NCBI GenBank assembly: GCA_934501135.1 | Contig: CAKSUE010000051.1 | Span: forward strand, 1 to 6,023 | From: an uncultured Eubacteriales bacterium | GTDB taxonomy: Bacteria; Bacillota; Clostridia; Oscillospirales; Acutalibacteraceae | Length of the DNA: 6,023 nt | Direction: 5' to 3' | Shown: piece by piece, positions 1-5,938 of the stretch | How positions within the stretch are numbered: the stretch's first letter is position 1 | How the letters are laid out: each line of letters begins with the position of its first letter | Program-made: the position numbers and the translations under genes | The notes under the pieces: model-generated | Told to the model about the DNA's origin: nothing | What the model saw: only the letters and a program-made list of their open reading frames with translations | Databases searched by the model: none

Positions 1-97
1 GATAGGTCCGTGGATTATTTTGGAAGGTACTATTGTTTCCATTGTAGCTCTTATAATATTATTGATTTTGTATAGGAAAGAAAAGAACTCAAAATAA
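1..97 (+). CDS. C-terminal end of an unidentified membrane protein (partial)
   Basis: An open frame enters from the left edge (first full codon at position 2) and stops with TAA at 95-97, giving 31 residues. They consist of a short IGPW segment, a strongly hydrophobic stretch rich in Ile, Leu and Val that would span a membrane once, and a charged tail (YRKEKNSK) that would face the cytoplasm by the positive-inside rule. The coding reading is supported by this amphipathic layout and by a strong rightward terminator starting 15 bp after the stop. Too little is visible to name the family. The end of a multi-span transporter, such as an ECF-type substrate-binding component or another permease, is possible but is a guess. 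The gene is convergent with the DUF1015 gene. Confidence 0.6.
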   Translation, partial: IGPWIILEGTIVSIVALIILLILYRKEKNSK

Positions 98-111
98 ATT
101 AATATATAGTT

Positions 112-160
112 ATCCCCCTTTTTGTTAAACGGTTGTTCGTTTAATAAAAGGGGGATTTTT
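112..160 (+). terminator. Intrinsic terminator of the leftmost gene
   Basis: ATCCCCCTTTT (112-122) pairs with AAAAGGGGGAT (146-156). After a small internal bulge the stem continues as TTAAAC (125-130) with GTTTAA (139-144), closing an 8-nt loop. A run of five T (156-160) follows on the + strand. On the - strand no clear T-run follows the stem, so it serves mainly the rightward gene. It may still protect the 3' end of the convergent DUF1015 transcript, whose stop codon is only 2 bp away. Confidence 0.85.
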
Positions 161-161
161 G

Positions 162-1448
162 TTAGTTAAAATCTATTTGATTCATAATTAAACCTGTTAT
201 AAGCTTAGGATAAAAGTATGTTGACTTTTGCGGCATTTTTTCTGAAGCTAGTGCAACGTCTCTTATCTCGTTTACTCTTGTAGGATTAAGTATAAATGCA
301 CATTGCGAGGTTTTGTTATCTACAGATTCTATTGCTTCATCTATACTTCTCGTATATGTAAGATTACGCTGACTTTTCATATTTTCTTTATCTATACCAA
401 ATACTTTATTTAGAATTAAATCATGCAATATTGTGACATCAAGGTTTAGAAGGGCCTCAGAAGTGTTTGGGATGAGATCTTTAACTTTAATATTGTCTTT
501 TAGCTTAAGTAGAACCCAGTTTTTAGTTCCATAGTAAAATGCAAATGCTTTTTTATTTTTATTATATAATTTGGTTAACTCCTTCTCTATTTTGTGAGTA
601 TCATTTTTTTCTTCAATTTCAAAATATGATTTGCATTTGGATATAACGTCATTAGAATTAAAGTTATCAATGTTATTTATTAATCTATGGGTTGGGAAAA
701 CAACAAGGCCGTCATTATCCATACTTACTAACATCATCATTATATAATCAGCGGAATCCCCTTCTTTAGCAAGACCGTTTTCTCTTAGGTAGTTTCTATA
801 ATTAATGGCAGTTTCATATCTGTGATGCCCATCTGCTATATATAATTTTCTGTTTTCAAATTGGTTTGATAGATCGGCTATGATATTTTTATCTGTTACC
901 TCCCAAATTCTATGTGTTAATCCATCGCTATCGGGAGTTTCTAAGCTTGGTTTATTCGAACATATTTTATTAATCAGTGAAGCGGTTTTGTTTTGTTCAT
1001 CGATATATAAAGAATAAATTTGGCTAAAGTTACATGAAGTTGCTTTCATAAGATTTAATCTATCTTCTTTAGCTTTTGAGAGTGTTTCTTCGTGGGGAAG
1101 CACTATTTTTTTTGAGAATTCTTCAAGTTTTACAAGGCATATAAATCCTCTTATCTTTTTTATTTCTCCCGATAAATTGAACTCTTCTTCATATATGTAT
1201 ACGGAGTTTTTTGTATCCCTTTTTAATATGCCATATTTTATCCACTCATTAAGAAGATTTTTAGCATTAGTATATGGGTCTTCACCTTTTGGAAGTTCTA
1301 GTCTTACAATATTAAACTCATTTGAGTTGATGTAATTTTCATATTGTTTATCATCAATTATATCGTATGGTGGAGAGATTAAATTTTTCATGTCACCTGC
1401 AATTTCTGTATTAAATCTTAGCGCCTTGAATGCTTTGATATCTGCCAT
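162..1448 (-). CDS. DUF1015 family protein
   Basis: This is a soluble, probably cytoplasmic protein of 428 residues with no signal peptide or membrane segment. It matches the DUF1015 family along its whole length. Hallmarks are an N-terminal MADIKAFKALRFN, SPPYDII (25-31), a VLPHEET...KEDRL block (116-131), YIADGHHRYETA (203-214) and a C-terminal MPQKSTYFYPKL block (405-416). The length is normal for the family. No function can be read with certainty. The DGHHRY motif resembles the GxHR motif of ParB/sulfiredoxin-fold proteins, which include free-serine kinases of the SerK/SbnI type, so a small-molecule kinase role is possible (inference). The ATG at 1448 is chosen over the in-frame GTG at 1457 because that GTG lies inside the Shine-Dalgarno sequence. 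The gene lies 85 bp downstream of degV in the same direction, separated by a hairpin. No clear promoter of its own was found, so it may depend on read-through or a weak promoter. Confidence 0.93.
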   Translation of the reverse strand: MADIKAFKALRFNTEIAGDMKNLISPPYDIIDDKQYENYINSNEFNIVRLELPKGEDPYTNAKNLLNEWIKYGILKRDTKNSVYIYEEEFNLSGEIKKIRGFICLVKLEEFSKKIVLPHEETLSKAKEDRLNLMKATSCNFSQIYSLYIDEQNKTASLINKICSNKPSLETPDSDGLTHRIWEVTDKNIIADLSNQFENRKLYIADGHHRYETAINYRNYLRENGLAKEGDSADYIMMMLVSMDNDGLVVFPTHRLINNIDNFNSNDVISKCKSYFEIEEKNDTHKIEKELTKLYNKNKKAFAFYYGTKNWVLLKLKDNIKVKDLIPNTSEALLNLDVTILHDLILNKVFGIDKENMKSQRNLTYTRSIDEAIESVDNKTSQCAFILNPTRVNEIRDVALASEKMPQKSTYFYPKLITGLIMNQIDFN

Positions 1449-1454
1449 TATATT

Positions 1455-1460
1455 CACCTC
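1455..1460 (-). promoter_or_regulatory. Ribosome binding site fixing the DUF1015 start
   Basis: Read leftward, GAGGTG is followed by a 6-nt spacer (AATATA) and ATG at 1448. The GTG of this same motif is the in-frame codon that a longest-frame start would choose. It cannot be both the SD and the start, so the 428-residue form is favoured over 431. Confidence 0.8.
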
Positions 1461-1474
1461 TATATATTTATTTT

Positions 1475-1522
1475 TAGTTAAAATAAAGGACCGTATGAAT
1501 TATTATATTCATATGACCCTTT
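1475..1522 (-). terminator. Intrinsic terminator after degV
   Basis: Plus-strand arms 1485-1500 and 1507-1522 form a 16-position hairpin with a 6-nt loop. In the leftward RNA all positions pair except one A-C mismatch, and two pairs are G-U. In the rightward RNA there are two mismatches, so the leftward reading is stronger. A T-rich tail (TTTATTTTAAC) follows. The hairpin starts 12 bp after the degV stop codon. The imperfect T-run suggests termination may be partial, leaving some read-through into the DUF1015 gene. Confidence 0.65.
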
Positions 1523-1533
1523 TATAATTATAT

Positions 1534-2385
1534 TTATATGGATTTTCTCATAGTGAGAATACCCAATGTTCCAGGACCGCAGTGGCATGTAATTGCACTT
1601 CCTGCAACGGACATAATAATTTCGTCAAATTTATTTAGGGATTCAATTTTTTTCCGTATTTTATCTAATATTTTATCATCAATTTTTGTATAAGTTATAA
1701 ATATGCGTTTACTTTCTATATTATCTAAATCAGCCAATCTATCATCTGTATACTGTAGGAGCAATTGACTCATTTTACCCCTATACTTTTTGGCAACACC
1801 CATTTTACCATCTTTTACTTCTATACATGGCTTTAAGTTTAAAATATTCGCCCCAAGAACCGCAAGAGCAGAACATCTTCCACCTTTATGAAGATATTCG
1901 AGTGTATCAATAACAAAGCTGGAGTCTACTAAATCTCTTGCTCTAGTAAGTTCATCGTATATTTCTTTAGCGCTTAGACCTTTTTCCGCTAGGTCTGCTG
2001 CTAAAAGTACAAGATGTCCACTTCCGGAAGATAAATTTTTTGAGTCAAAAACATAAACATTTTCTAATTCAGATGCAGCCAAATGTGCATTTTGGTAGCA
2101 GCAAGAAATTTCTGAACTTAATGATATATGAATAACTTCCTGATTTTCGATCAGAAATTCATTAAATAAATTTGTATAGTCAATTATATTTATTGCAGAT
2201 GTAGCGGCCAGTTTATGAGTTTCCTCATAATAATTGAAAATAATATCAGGGGATATATCGATTCTGTCATGATAGCTTTTATCACCTAAATTAACGTAGA
2301 GTGGTATGATAGATATACTGTATTTTTCAATAATGTCTTTAGGCAGATCACAGGTACTGTCTGCAGTGATTTTAACTTTTTTCAC
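1534..2385 (-). CDS. DegV family (FakB-like) fatty-acid-binding protein
   Basis: The 283-residue protein matches the usual DegV length of about 280-290. Conserved blocks are VKITADSTCDLP (4-15), PLYVNLGD (28-35), ATSAIN (61-66), HISLSSEIS (86-94), VFDSKN (112-117), FVIDTLEYLHKGGR (157-170), LNLKPCIEV (182-190) and HCGPGTLG (268-275). DegV/FakB proteins hold a fatty acid in a buried pocket and, with the kinase FakA, present it as acyl-phosphate for phospholipid synthesis. The Thr/Ser near 62-63, Ser near 90 and His268 occupy the positions that bind the carboxylate in characterised FakB proteins. No FakA is visible here. The GTG start at 2385 has an AAAGGAG SD 7 nt upstream; the in-frame ATG at 2454 would add 23 basic residues atypical of the family. 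Unusual features are Cys-Cys at 95-96 and Cys at 171, 187, 267 and 269, where many homologues have Gly, Thr or other residues. The ligand is unknown. Confidence 0.92.
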   Translation of the reverse strand: MKKVKITADSTCDLPKDIIEKYSISIIPLYVNLGDKSYHDRIDISPDIIFNYYEETHKLAATSAINIIDYTNLFNEFLIENQEVIHISLSSEISCCYQNAHLAASELENVYVFDSKNLSSGSGHLVLLAADLAEKGLSAKEIYDELTRARDLVDSSFVIDTLEYLHKGGRCSALAVLGANILNLKPCIEVKDGKMGVAKKYRGKMSQLLLQYTDDRLADLDNIESKRIFITYTKIDDKILDKIRKKIESLNKFDEIIMSVAGSAITCHCGPGTLGILTMRKSI

Positions 2386-2392
2386 GTTAATG

Positions 2393-2399
2393 CTCCTTT
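2393..2399 (-). promoter_or_regulatory. Ribosome binding site fixing the degV GTG start
   Basis: Read leftward, AAAGGAG is followed by a 7-nt spacer and GTG at 2385. This is the only strong SD near the N-terminus, and it decides for the 283-residue protein over the longer frame starting at 2454. Confidence 0.82.
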
Positions 2400-2438
2400 C
2401 AGGGATTATAGCTTTAGTTAAAAACCTATTAAATTTAT

Positions 2439-2456
2439 ATTTGAGAAATTTCAAAT
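2439..2456. repeat. Inverted repeat in the degV leader
   Basis: ATTTGA (2439-2444) and TCAAAT (2451-2456) form a 6-bp inverted repeat around GAAATT. It lies about 55-70 bp upstream of the degV start, inside the predicted leader transcript. The half-sites are the same as those of FabT-type fatty-acid operators (TTTGA...TCAAA), but the spacing is wider here. It could be an operator, a weak RNA hairpin, or chance in AT-rich DNA. Confidence 0.3.
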
Positions 2457-2502
2457 TGATTATTACATATAGAATAAATAAACCTATATAGACTGTTTAT
2501 AA

Positions 2503-2532
2503 ATTATATCATAGAGTGGTATAAAGAGGCAA
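2503..2532 (-). promoter_or_regulatory. Predicted sigma-A promoter for degV
   Basis: Read leftward, TTGCCT (2532-2527) and a perfect TATAAT (2508-2503) are separated by 18 bp. Transcription would start near 2496 and give a leader of about 110 nt before the degV GTG. The -10 match is strong and the -35 is moderate. Confidence 0.6.
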
Positions 2533-2547
2533 GAATGTGATTAGGAT

Positions 2548-2568
2548 AAATATTATTAATTAATATTT
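2548..2568. repeat. AT-rich inverted repeat between divergent promoters
   Basis: AAATATT (2548-2554) and AATATTT (2562-2568) are perfect 7-bp arms around ATTAATT. The element lies between the -35 of the leftward degV promoter (2527-2532) and the -35 of the rightward ATPase promoter (2591-2596). It is placed where a shared regulator or an UP element could act, but its base composition makes chance plausible. Confidence 0.35.
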
Positions 2569-2590
2569 GACATGTAACTTATATTTTTAG

Positions 2591-2619
2591 TTGAAAAAAG
2601 GCATTTTTTTATATAAAAT
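2591..2619 (+). promoter_or_regulatory. Predicted sigma-A promoter for the Ca2+-ATPase gene
   Basis: TTGAAA (2591-2596) and TAAAAT (2614-2619) are separated by 17 bp, close to the vegetative consensus. Transcription would start near 2626, about 24 nt before the TTG start. A TTGACA at 2567-2572 has no matching -10 at a usable distance. Confidence 0.65.
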
Positions 2620-2636
2620 AGTAAAATAAGAAATAA

Positions 2637-2643
2637 GAGGTGA
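2637..2643 (+). promoter_or_regulatory. Ribosome binding site fixing the TTG start of the ATPase
   Basis: GAGGTGA is followed by 6 nt and the TTG at 2650. This supports initiation at a TTG, and the resulting N-terminus has the usual length for P2A ATPases. Confidence 0.8.
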
Positions 2644-2649
2644 TTAAGA

Positions 2650-5265
2650 TTGGTATATCATAGTAGAAAAATAGAGGACGTTGCAAATGAATTTTCAACA
2701 AATATTGAAACAGGTCTTAATTCTAAGCAGGCCAAGATACTTTTAGATAAATATGGTGAAAATAAACTTGCAGAAAAAAAGAGTAAAACATTTTTGGTGA
2801 GATTTTTATCTCAGTTTAAAGATGTTATGATTATTATTTTGATTATTGCTGCAATAATTTCATTTGCCATTGCTTGCTATAATGGAGAAAAACATGGTTT
2901 TTTTGAGCCGACGTTGATTTTATTAATTGTTATATTAAATGCTATTATAGGTGTGATTCAAGAAAGTAAAGCGGAAAAAGCTTTAGAAGCACTGAAAAAT
3001 ATGTCTGCACCTAATGCAAGAGTTGTTAGGGATGAAAAAGATCAAGTTATAAATGCATCAGAACTTGTTCCGGGGGATGTTATAAGATTAGAGGCTGGAG
3101 ACTATATTCCCGCCGATGCTAGGCTTGTATATTCCTCAAGCTTAAAATGTGAGGAATCTGCATTGACAGGAGAGTCTATTCCTTCTGAAAAAAATGCAAA
3201 TTCTATTATAGATGAAAAAGCACCATTGGGTGATAGGGAAAATATGGTGTTTTCAGGATGTAGCGTTACTTACGGAACAGCTAAAGCTATTGTAACCAAT
3301 ACTGGTATGAATACTGAAATGGGAAAGATTGCAGATTTGCTTGAAGGGGAATCTGAGACCCAGACGCCACTACAAAAGAAGCTTTCTCAGTTAGGAAAAT
3401 ATTTAGGAATTGTGGCAGTTTTAGCCTGCGCTATAATTTTCTTTGTAGGGCTTATCGATGGAATACCGGTTTTGGAGATATTTATGACGTCGGTATCTCT
3501 GGCTGTATCTGCCATACCGGAAGGATTGCCTGCAATAGTTACTGTGGTTTTATCTATTGGTGTGCAAAGAATGGTAAAAAAGAATGCTATTGTTAGAAGA
3601 TTACCTGCTGTTGAAACTCTTGGTAGTGCATCTGTAATATGTTCAGATAAAACAGGAACTCTTACGCAGAATAAAATGACTTTGACAAGAGCATATGTTG
3701 ATGGCGAAGATGATGTTGAATCAATTAGTAAAAATAATTCTGATAAGGTGAAAAATCTTTTACAACTAGGGGTGCTATGTTCGGATGGATCTGTTGTTGT
3801 AAACGAAGGTAAAGAGGAATATATTGGTGACCCTACAGAAACTTCAATAATTTCTGCTGCGTTAAAAAATGGACTAACCAAACAAGCACTTAACGAAGAG
3901 TTCAAAAGAATGGGCGAAATCCCATTTGATTCAAACAGAAAACTTATGACAACAATTAATAATATAAACGGAAAAAATATTGTTATTGTAAAGGGTGCAT
4001 TTGATGTTTTAGCATCAAAATGTAAGAGGGGTAATATAGATAAGGCTAGAAAAATTAATGACCAGATGAGTTCTGATGCTTTAAGAGTTTTGGGAATAGC
4101 TATTAAGGAGATTAGCACAGTTCCAGAAAAACTAACATCTGATGAATTAGAGGCTAACCTAACTTTAATGGGACTTGTGGGGATGATAGATCCACCACGG
4201 CCAGAAGTAAAAGAAGCTGTAAAACTTTGCAAAAGGGCTGGAATTAAGCCTATTATGATTACAGGTGATCATATTGTTACGGCACGTGCTATTGCTAAGG
4301 AACTTGGGATTTACTCTGAAGGTGATATTTCTATAACTGGTTCTCAGCTTGATGAAATGACCGATGAGGAGTTAAGTAATTCTGTAAAAAATATTTCGGT
4401 TTATGCAAGAGTATCTCCACAAAATAAAATTAGGATTGTACGTGCTTGGCAAAAGCTAGACAGGGTTGTCGCCATGACAGGTGACGGAGTAAATGATGCT
4501 CCAGCATTAAAAGCTGCAGATATTGGTTGTGCTATGGGTATAACTGGAACAGATGTTGCTAAAGGTGCAGCGGATATAACTTTAACTGATGATAATTTTG
4601 CAACTATTGTTGATTCAGTACGAGAGGGAAGAGGAATATATTCAAATATAAGAAAAGTAGTTGGGTTCTTGTTAGGGACAAATATTGGTGAAGTTATTAC
4701 TGTTTTTGTTGCTATACTTTTATGGAAGGAAACTCCACTATTATCTATGCAACTTTTATGTATAAATCTTGTTACCGATAGTTTACCTGCAATATCTCTT
4801 GGAATGGAGAGTGTTGAAAATGATGTTATGTATAGAAATCCTAATCCTAAAAATGAAGGCATATTCGCACATGGGTTGGGTATTAGGGTAATTCTTCAAG
4901 GGTTAATGTTTGCAATTTTGACATTAATAGGTTTCTTTATTGGAAGGAGAGCAACAGGGTTGACTGAAGGTGGACAAACTATGGCGTTTTTTGTTCTTTC
5001 TATGTCTCAAGTATTGCATTCGTTTAATATGAGGTCTAATAAATCTTTGTTTAAAACTGGTCCTTTTGGAAATAAAAAATTAAATTGGTCAGTTTTAATT
5101 TCTACTTTAATAATATTAATTGTTGTATTTACACCTGTGTCTATTGCGTTTGATATTATACATTTATCTGTTAATCTGTATTTAATTGCTATTGCACTTG
5201 CGGTTGTTCCCTTGGTTGTTATGGAAATGTCTAAGGCGTTTGGTCTTATTAAACACGAAAAATAA
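2650..5265 (+). CDS. P-type Ca2+-transporting ATPase (P2A, SERCA/PMR1-like)
   Basis: This 871-residue membrane pump would use ATP to export Ca2+ from the cytoplasm, probably with proton counter-transport. A short N-terminal cation-ATPase segment precedes M1 (about 58-77) and M2 (84-104). The actuator domain has TGES at 173-176. M3 (250-268) and M4 follow, with the calcium-type PEGLP at 290-294. The phosphorylated Asp333 lies in DKTGTLT. The nucleotide domain has KGA at 448-450, then DPPRPE (514-519), TGD (538-540) and TGDGVND (610-616). M5 carries N678 and E681, and M6 carries N706, T709 and D710. These correspond to SERCA ligands N768, E771, N796, T799 and D800; E291 matches E309. The M8 position of SERCA E908 appears to be Gln787. 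The C-terminal four helices are present, so the pump is complete. It starts at TTG with its own promoter and ends at a strong terminator, so it is probably monocistronic. Mn2+ transport, as in SPCA pumps, is an alternative. Confidence 0.95.
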   Translation: MVYHSRKIEDVANEFSTNIETGLNSKQAKILLDKYGENKLAEKKSKTFLVRFLSQFKDVMIIILIIAAIISFAIACYNGEKHGFFEPTLILLIVILNAIIGVIQESKAEKALEALKNMSAPNARVVRDEKDQVINASELVPGDVIRLEAGDYIPADARLVYSSSLKCEESALTGESIPSEKNANSIIDEKAPLGDRENMVFSGCSVTYGTAKAIVTNTGMNTEMGKIADLLEGESETQTPLQKKLSQLGKYLGIVAVLACAIIFFVGLIDGIPVLEIFMTSVSLAVSAIPEGLPAIVTVVLSIGVQRMVKKNAIVRRLPAVETLGSASVICSDKTGTLTQNKMTLTRAYVDGEDDVESISKNNSDKVKNLLQLGVLCSDGSVVVNEGKEEYIGDPTETSIISAALKNGLTKQALNEEFKRMGEIPFDSNRKLMTTINNINGKNIVIVKGAFDVLASKCKRGNIDKARKINDQMSSDALRVLGIAIKEISTVPEKLTSDELEANLTLMGLVGMIDPPRPEVKEAVKLCKRAGIKPIMITGDHIVTARAIAKELGIYSEGDISITGSQLDEMTDEELSNSVKNISVYARVSPQNKIRIVRAWQKLDRVVAMTGDGVNDAPALKAADIGCAMGITGTDVAKGAADITLTDDNFATIVDSVREGRGIYSNIRKVVGFLLGTNIGEVITVFVAILLWKETPLLSMQLLCINLVTDSLPAISLGMESVENDVMYRNPNPKNEGIFAHGLGIRVILQGLMFAILTLIGFFIGRRATGLTEGGQTMAFFVLSMSQVLHSFNMRSNKSLFKTGPFGNKKLNWSVLISTLIILIVVFTPVSIAFDIIHLSVNLYLIAIALAVVPLVVMEMSKAFGLIKHEK

Positions 5266-5288
5266 ATATTAAATTACATCTTATAAAA

Positions 5289-5333
5289 GGTTGACATTAT
5301 TATAAAATGTCAGCCGTTTTTTTTATTTTTTTT
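5289..5333 (+). terminator. Strong intrinsic terminator after the Ca2+-ATPase gene
   Basis: GGTTGACATT (5289-5298) pairs with AATGTCAGCC (5306-5315), giving ten pairs with one G-U, closed by a 7-nt loop. A long T-rich tract (5317-5333) follows. It lies 23 bp after the ATPase stop and should insulate the phage genes downstream from ATPase transcription. Confidence 0.92.
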
Positions 5334-5397
5334 AATAATTTGCTTTTATAAGGACAAAAAATACCTTTTTTTGGTGGACTATTGAAATCAGAATTCT

Positions 5398-5403
5398 GGA
5401 GGT
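5398..5403 (+). promoter_or_regulatory. Ribosome binding site of the terminase small subunit, long spacing
   Basis: GGAGGT is followed by an 11-nt spacer before ATG at 5415, longer than the 6-7 nt seen for the other genes here. No closer in-frame ATG, GTG or TTG exists, so the ATG remains the best start. Translation may be somewhat weakened. Confidence 0.7.
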
Positions 5404-5414
5404 AATTCCCGTTT

Positions 5415-5909
5415 ATGAATAATGGAAGTTTTGGAAAAGGACTTACTGATAAGGAAAGAGAATTTTGTTGTAACTATATAAATACAGGAAATATAAAGGA
5501 ATCTGCAATAAAGGCAGGGTATTTAAAAAGCCCCGAAAAAATTGGCGCTAAATTGCTTTACAAGAAAGAAATTAGTTCTGAGATAGAAAAGTTGTATGAA
5601 GAAAAACAAAAAAATCTTATCTATAAAGCATGCAGTGGATATGAAAGGCTTGCATTTGGAAATATTGCAGATGCAGTTAGACTTTTATATATGGAAGATC
5701 CTAATGATGTAAATCTTGAAAAGATGGATCTTTTTAATATATCAGAAATAAAAAAGGTAAAAGGCGGTGGTGTTGAAATTAAGTTTTTTGATAGGTTAAA
5801 GGCATTGGAAAAAATGGAAAATATCAAAGTTTACAATGCTCAAGAGGAAGGCTCATTTTACAGTGCACTAGAGCATACCGCGAGTTTATTAGAAAATGAG
5901 AATCTATAA
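5415..5909 (+). CDS. Phage terminase small subunit
   Basis: The protein has 164 residues and resembles the Terminase_2 family. The N-terminus LTDKEREFCCNYINTGN (10-26) followed by KESAIKAGY (28-36) is the typical start of these proteins, where a helix-turn-helix (about 25-55) recognises the phage packaging site. The middle AFGNIADAVRLL (80-91) and the later SEIKKVKGGGVEIKFFDRLKALEKM (110-134) match the region usual in siphovirus small terminases, which takes part in oligomer formation. The small subunit binds concatemeric phage DNA and delivers it to the large subunit for cutting and filling of the prohead. The gene is complete, with no frameshift, and base use is like that of the host genes. 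The large-subunit gene starts 29 bp downstream, which indicates an operon. No clear promoter lies between the upstream terminator and this gene; TTGCTT at 5340 with TACCTT 16 bp later is only a weak candidate. Confidence 0.9.
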   Translation: MNNGSFGKGLTDKEREFCCNYINTGNIKESAIKAGYLKSPEKIGAKLLYKKEISSEIEKLYEEKQKNLIYKACSGYERLAFGNIADAVRLLYMEDPNDVNLEKMDLFNISEIKKVKGGGVEIKFFDRLKALEKMENIKVYNAQEEGSFYSALEHTASLLENENL

Positions 5910-5938
5910 ATATTTTTAAATAATAGGGAGGGTTGTGG

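Noticed and set aside
1502..1507. TATAAT-like box (leftward) upstream of the DUF1015 gene
   Set aside because: It falls mostly in the loop of the degV terminator, and the -35 position reads TAATTA, so there is no convincing promoter.
2467..2489. ATATAG-N11-CTATAT inverted repeat in the degV leader
   Set aside because: Only six A/T-rich pairs with an 11-nt loop would form a very weak hairpin. There is no riboswitch-like architecture around it.
2306..2491. Rightward small frame of 61 codons with a hydrophobic stretch
   Set aside because: It overlaps the N-terminus and leader of degV on the other strand, crosses the degV promoter side and has no SD. The hydrophobicity comes from AT-rich antisense codons.
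2567..2572. Perfect TTGACA upstream of the ATPase gene
   Set aside because: No acceptable -10 occurs 16-18 bp downstream. The TTGAAA/TAAAAT pair at 2591-2619 is a better promoter.
3387..4232. Long leftward open frame of 281 codons inside the ATPase gene
   Set aside because: It is antisense to a fully conserved P-type ATPase. Its translation is Ser/Thr/Ile-rich, matches no family and has no supporting SD.
4401..4862. Leftward open frame of 153 codons inside the ATPase gene
   Set aside because: It is antisense to the conserved hinge and M5-M6 coding region and has low-complexity composition, so it is a shadow of the real gene.
5356..5372. A6/T7 inverted repeat before the terminase gene as a second terminator or attachment site
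   Set aside because: The stem is only A-T pairs plus one C-G with a 4-nt loop and no T-run of its own beyond the arm. An attachment site cannot be judged with only one element end in view.
5621..5827. Leftward frame of 68 codons inside the terminase small subunit gene
   Set aside because: It is antisense to a recognisable terminase domain and lacks an SD and any family resemblance.
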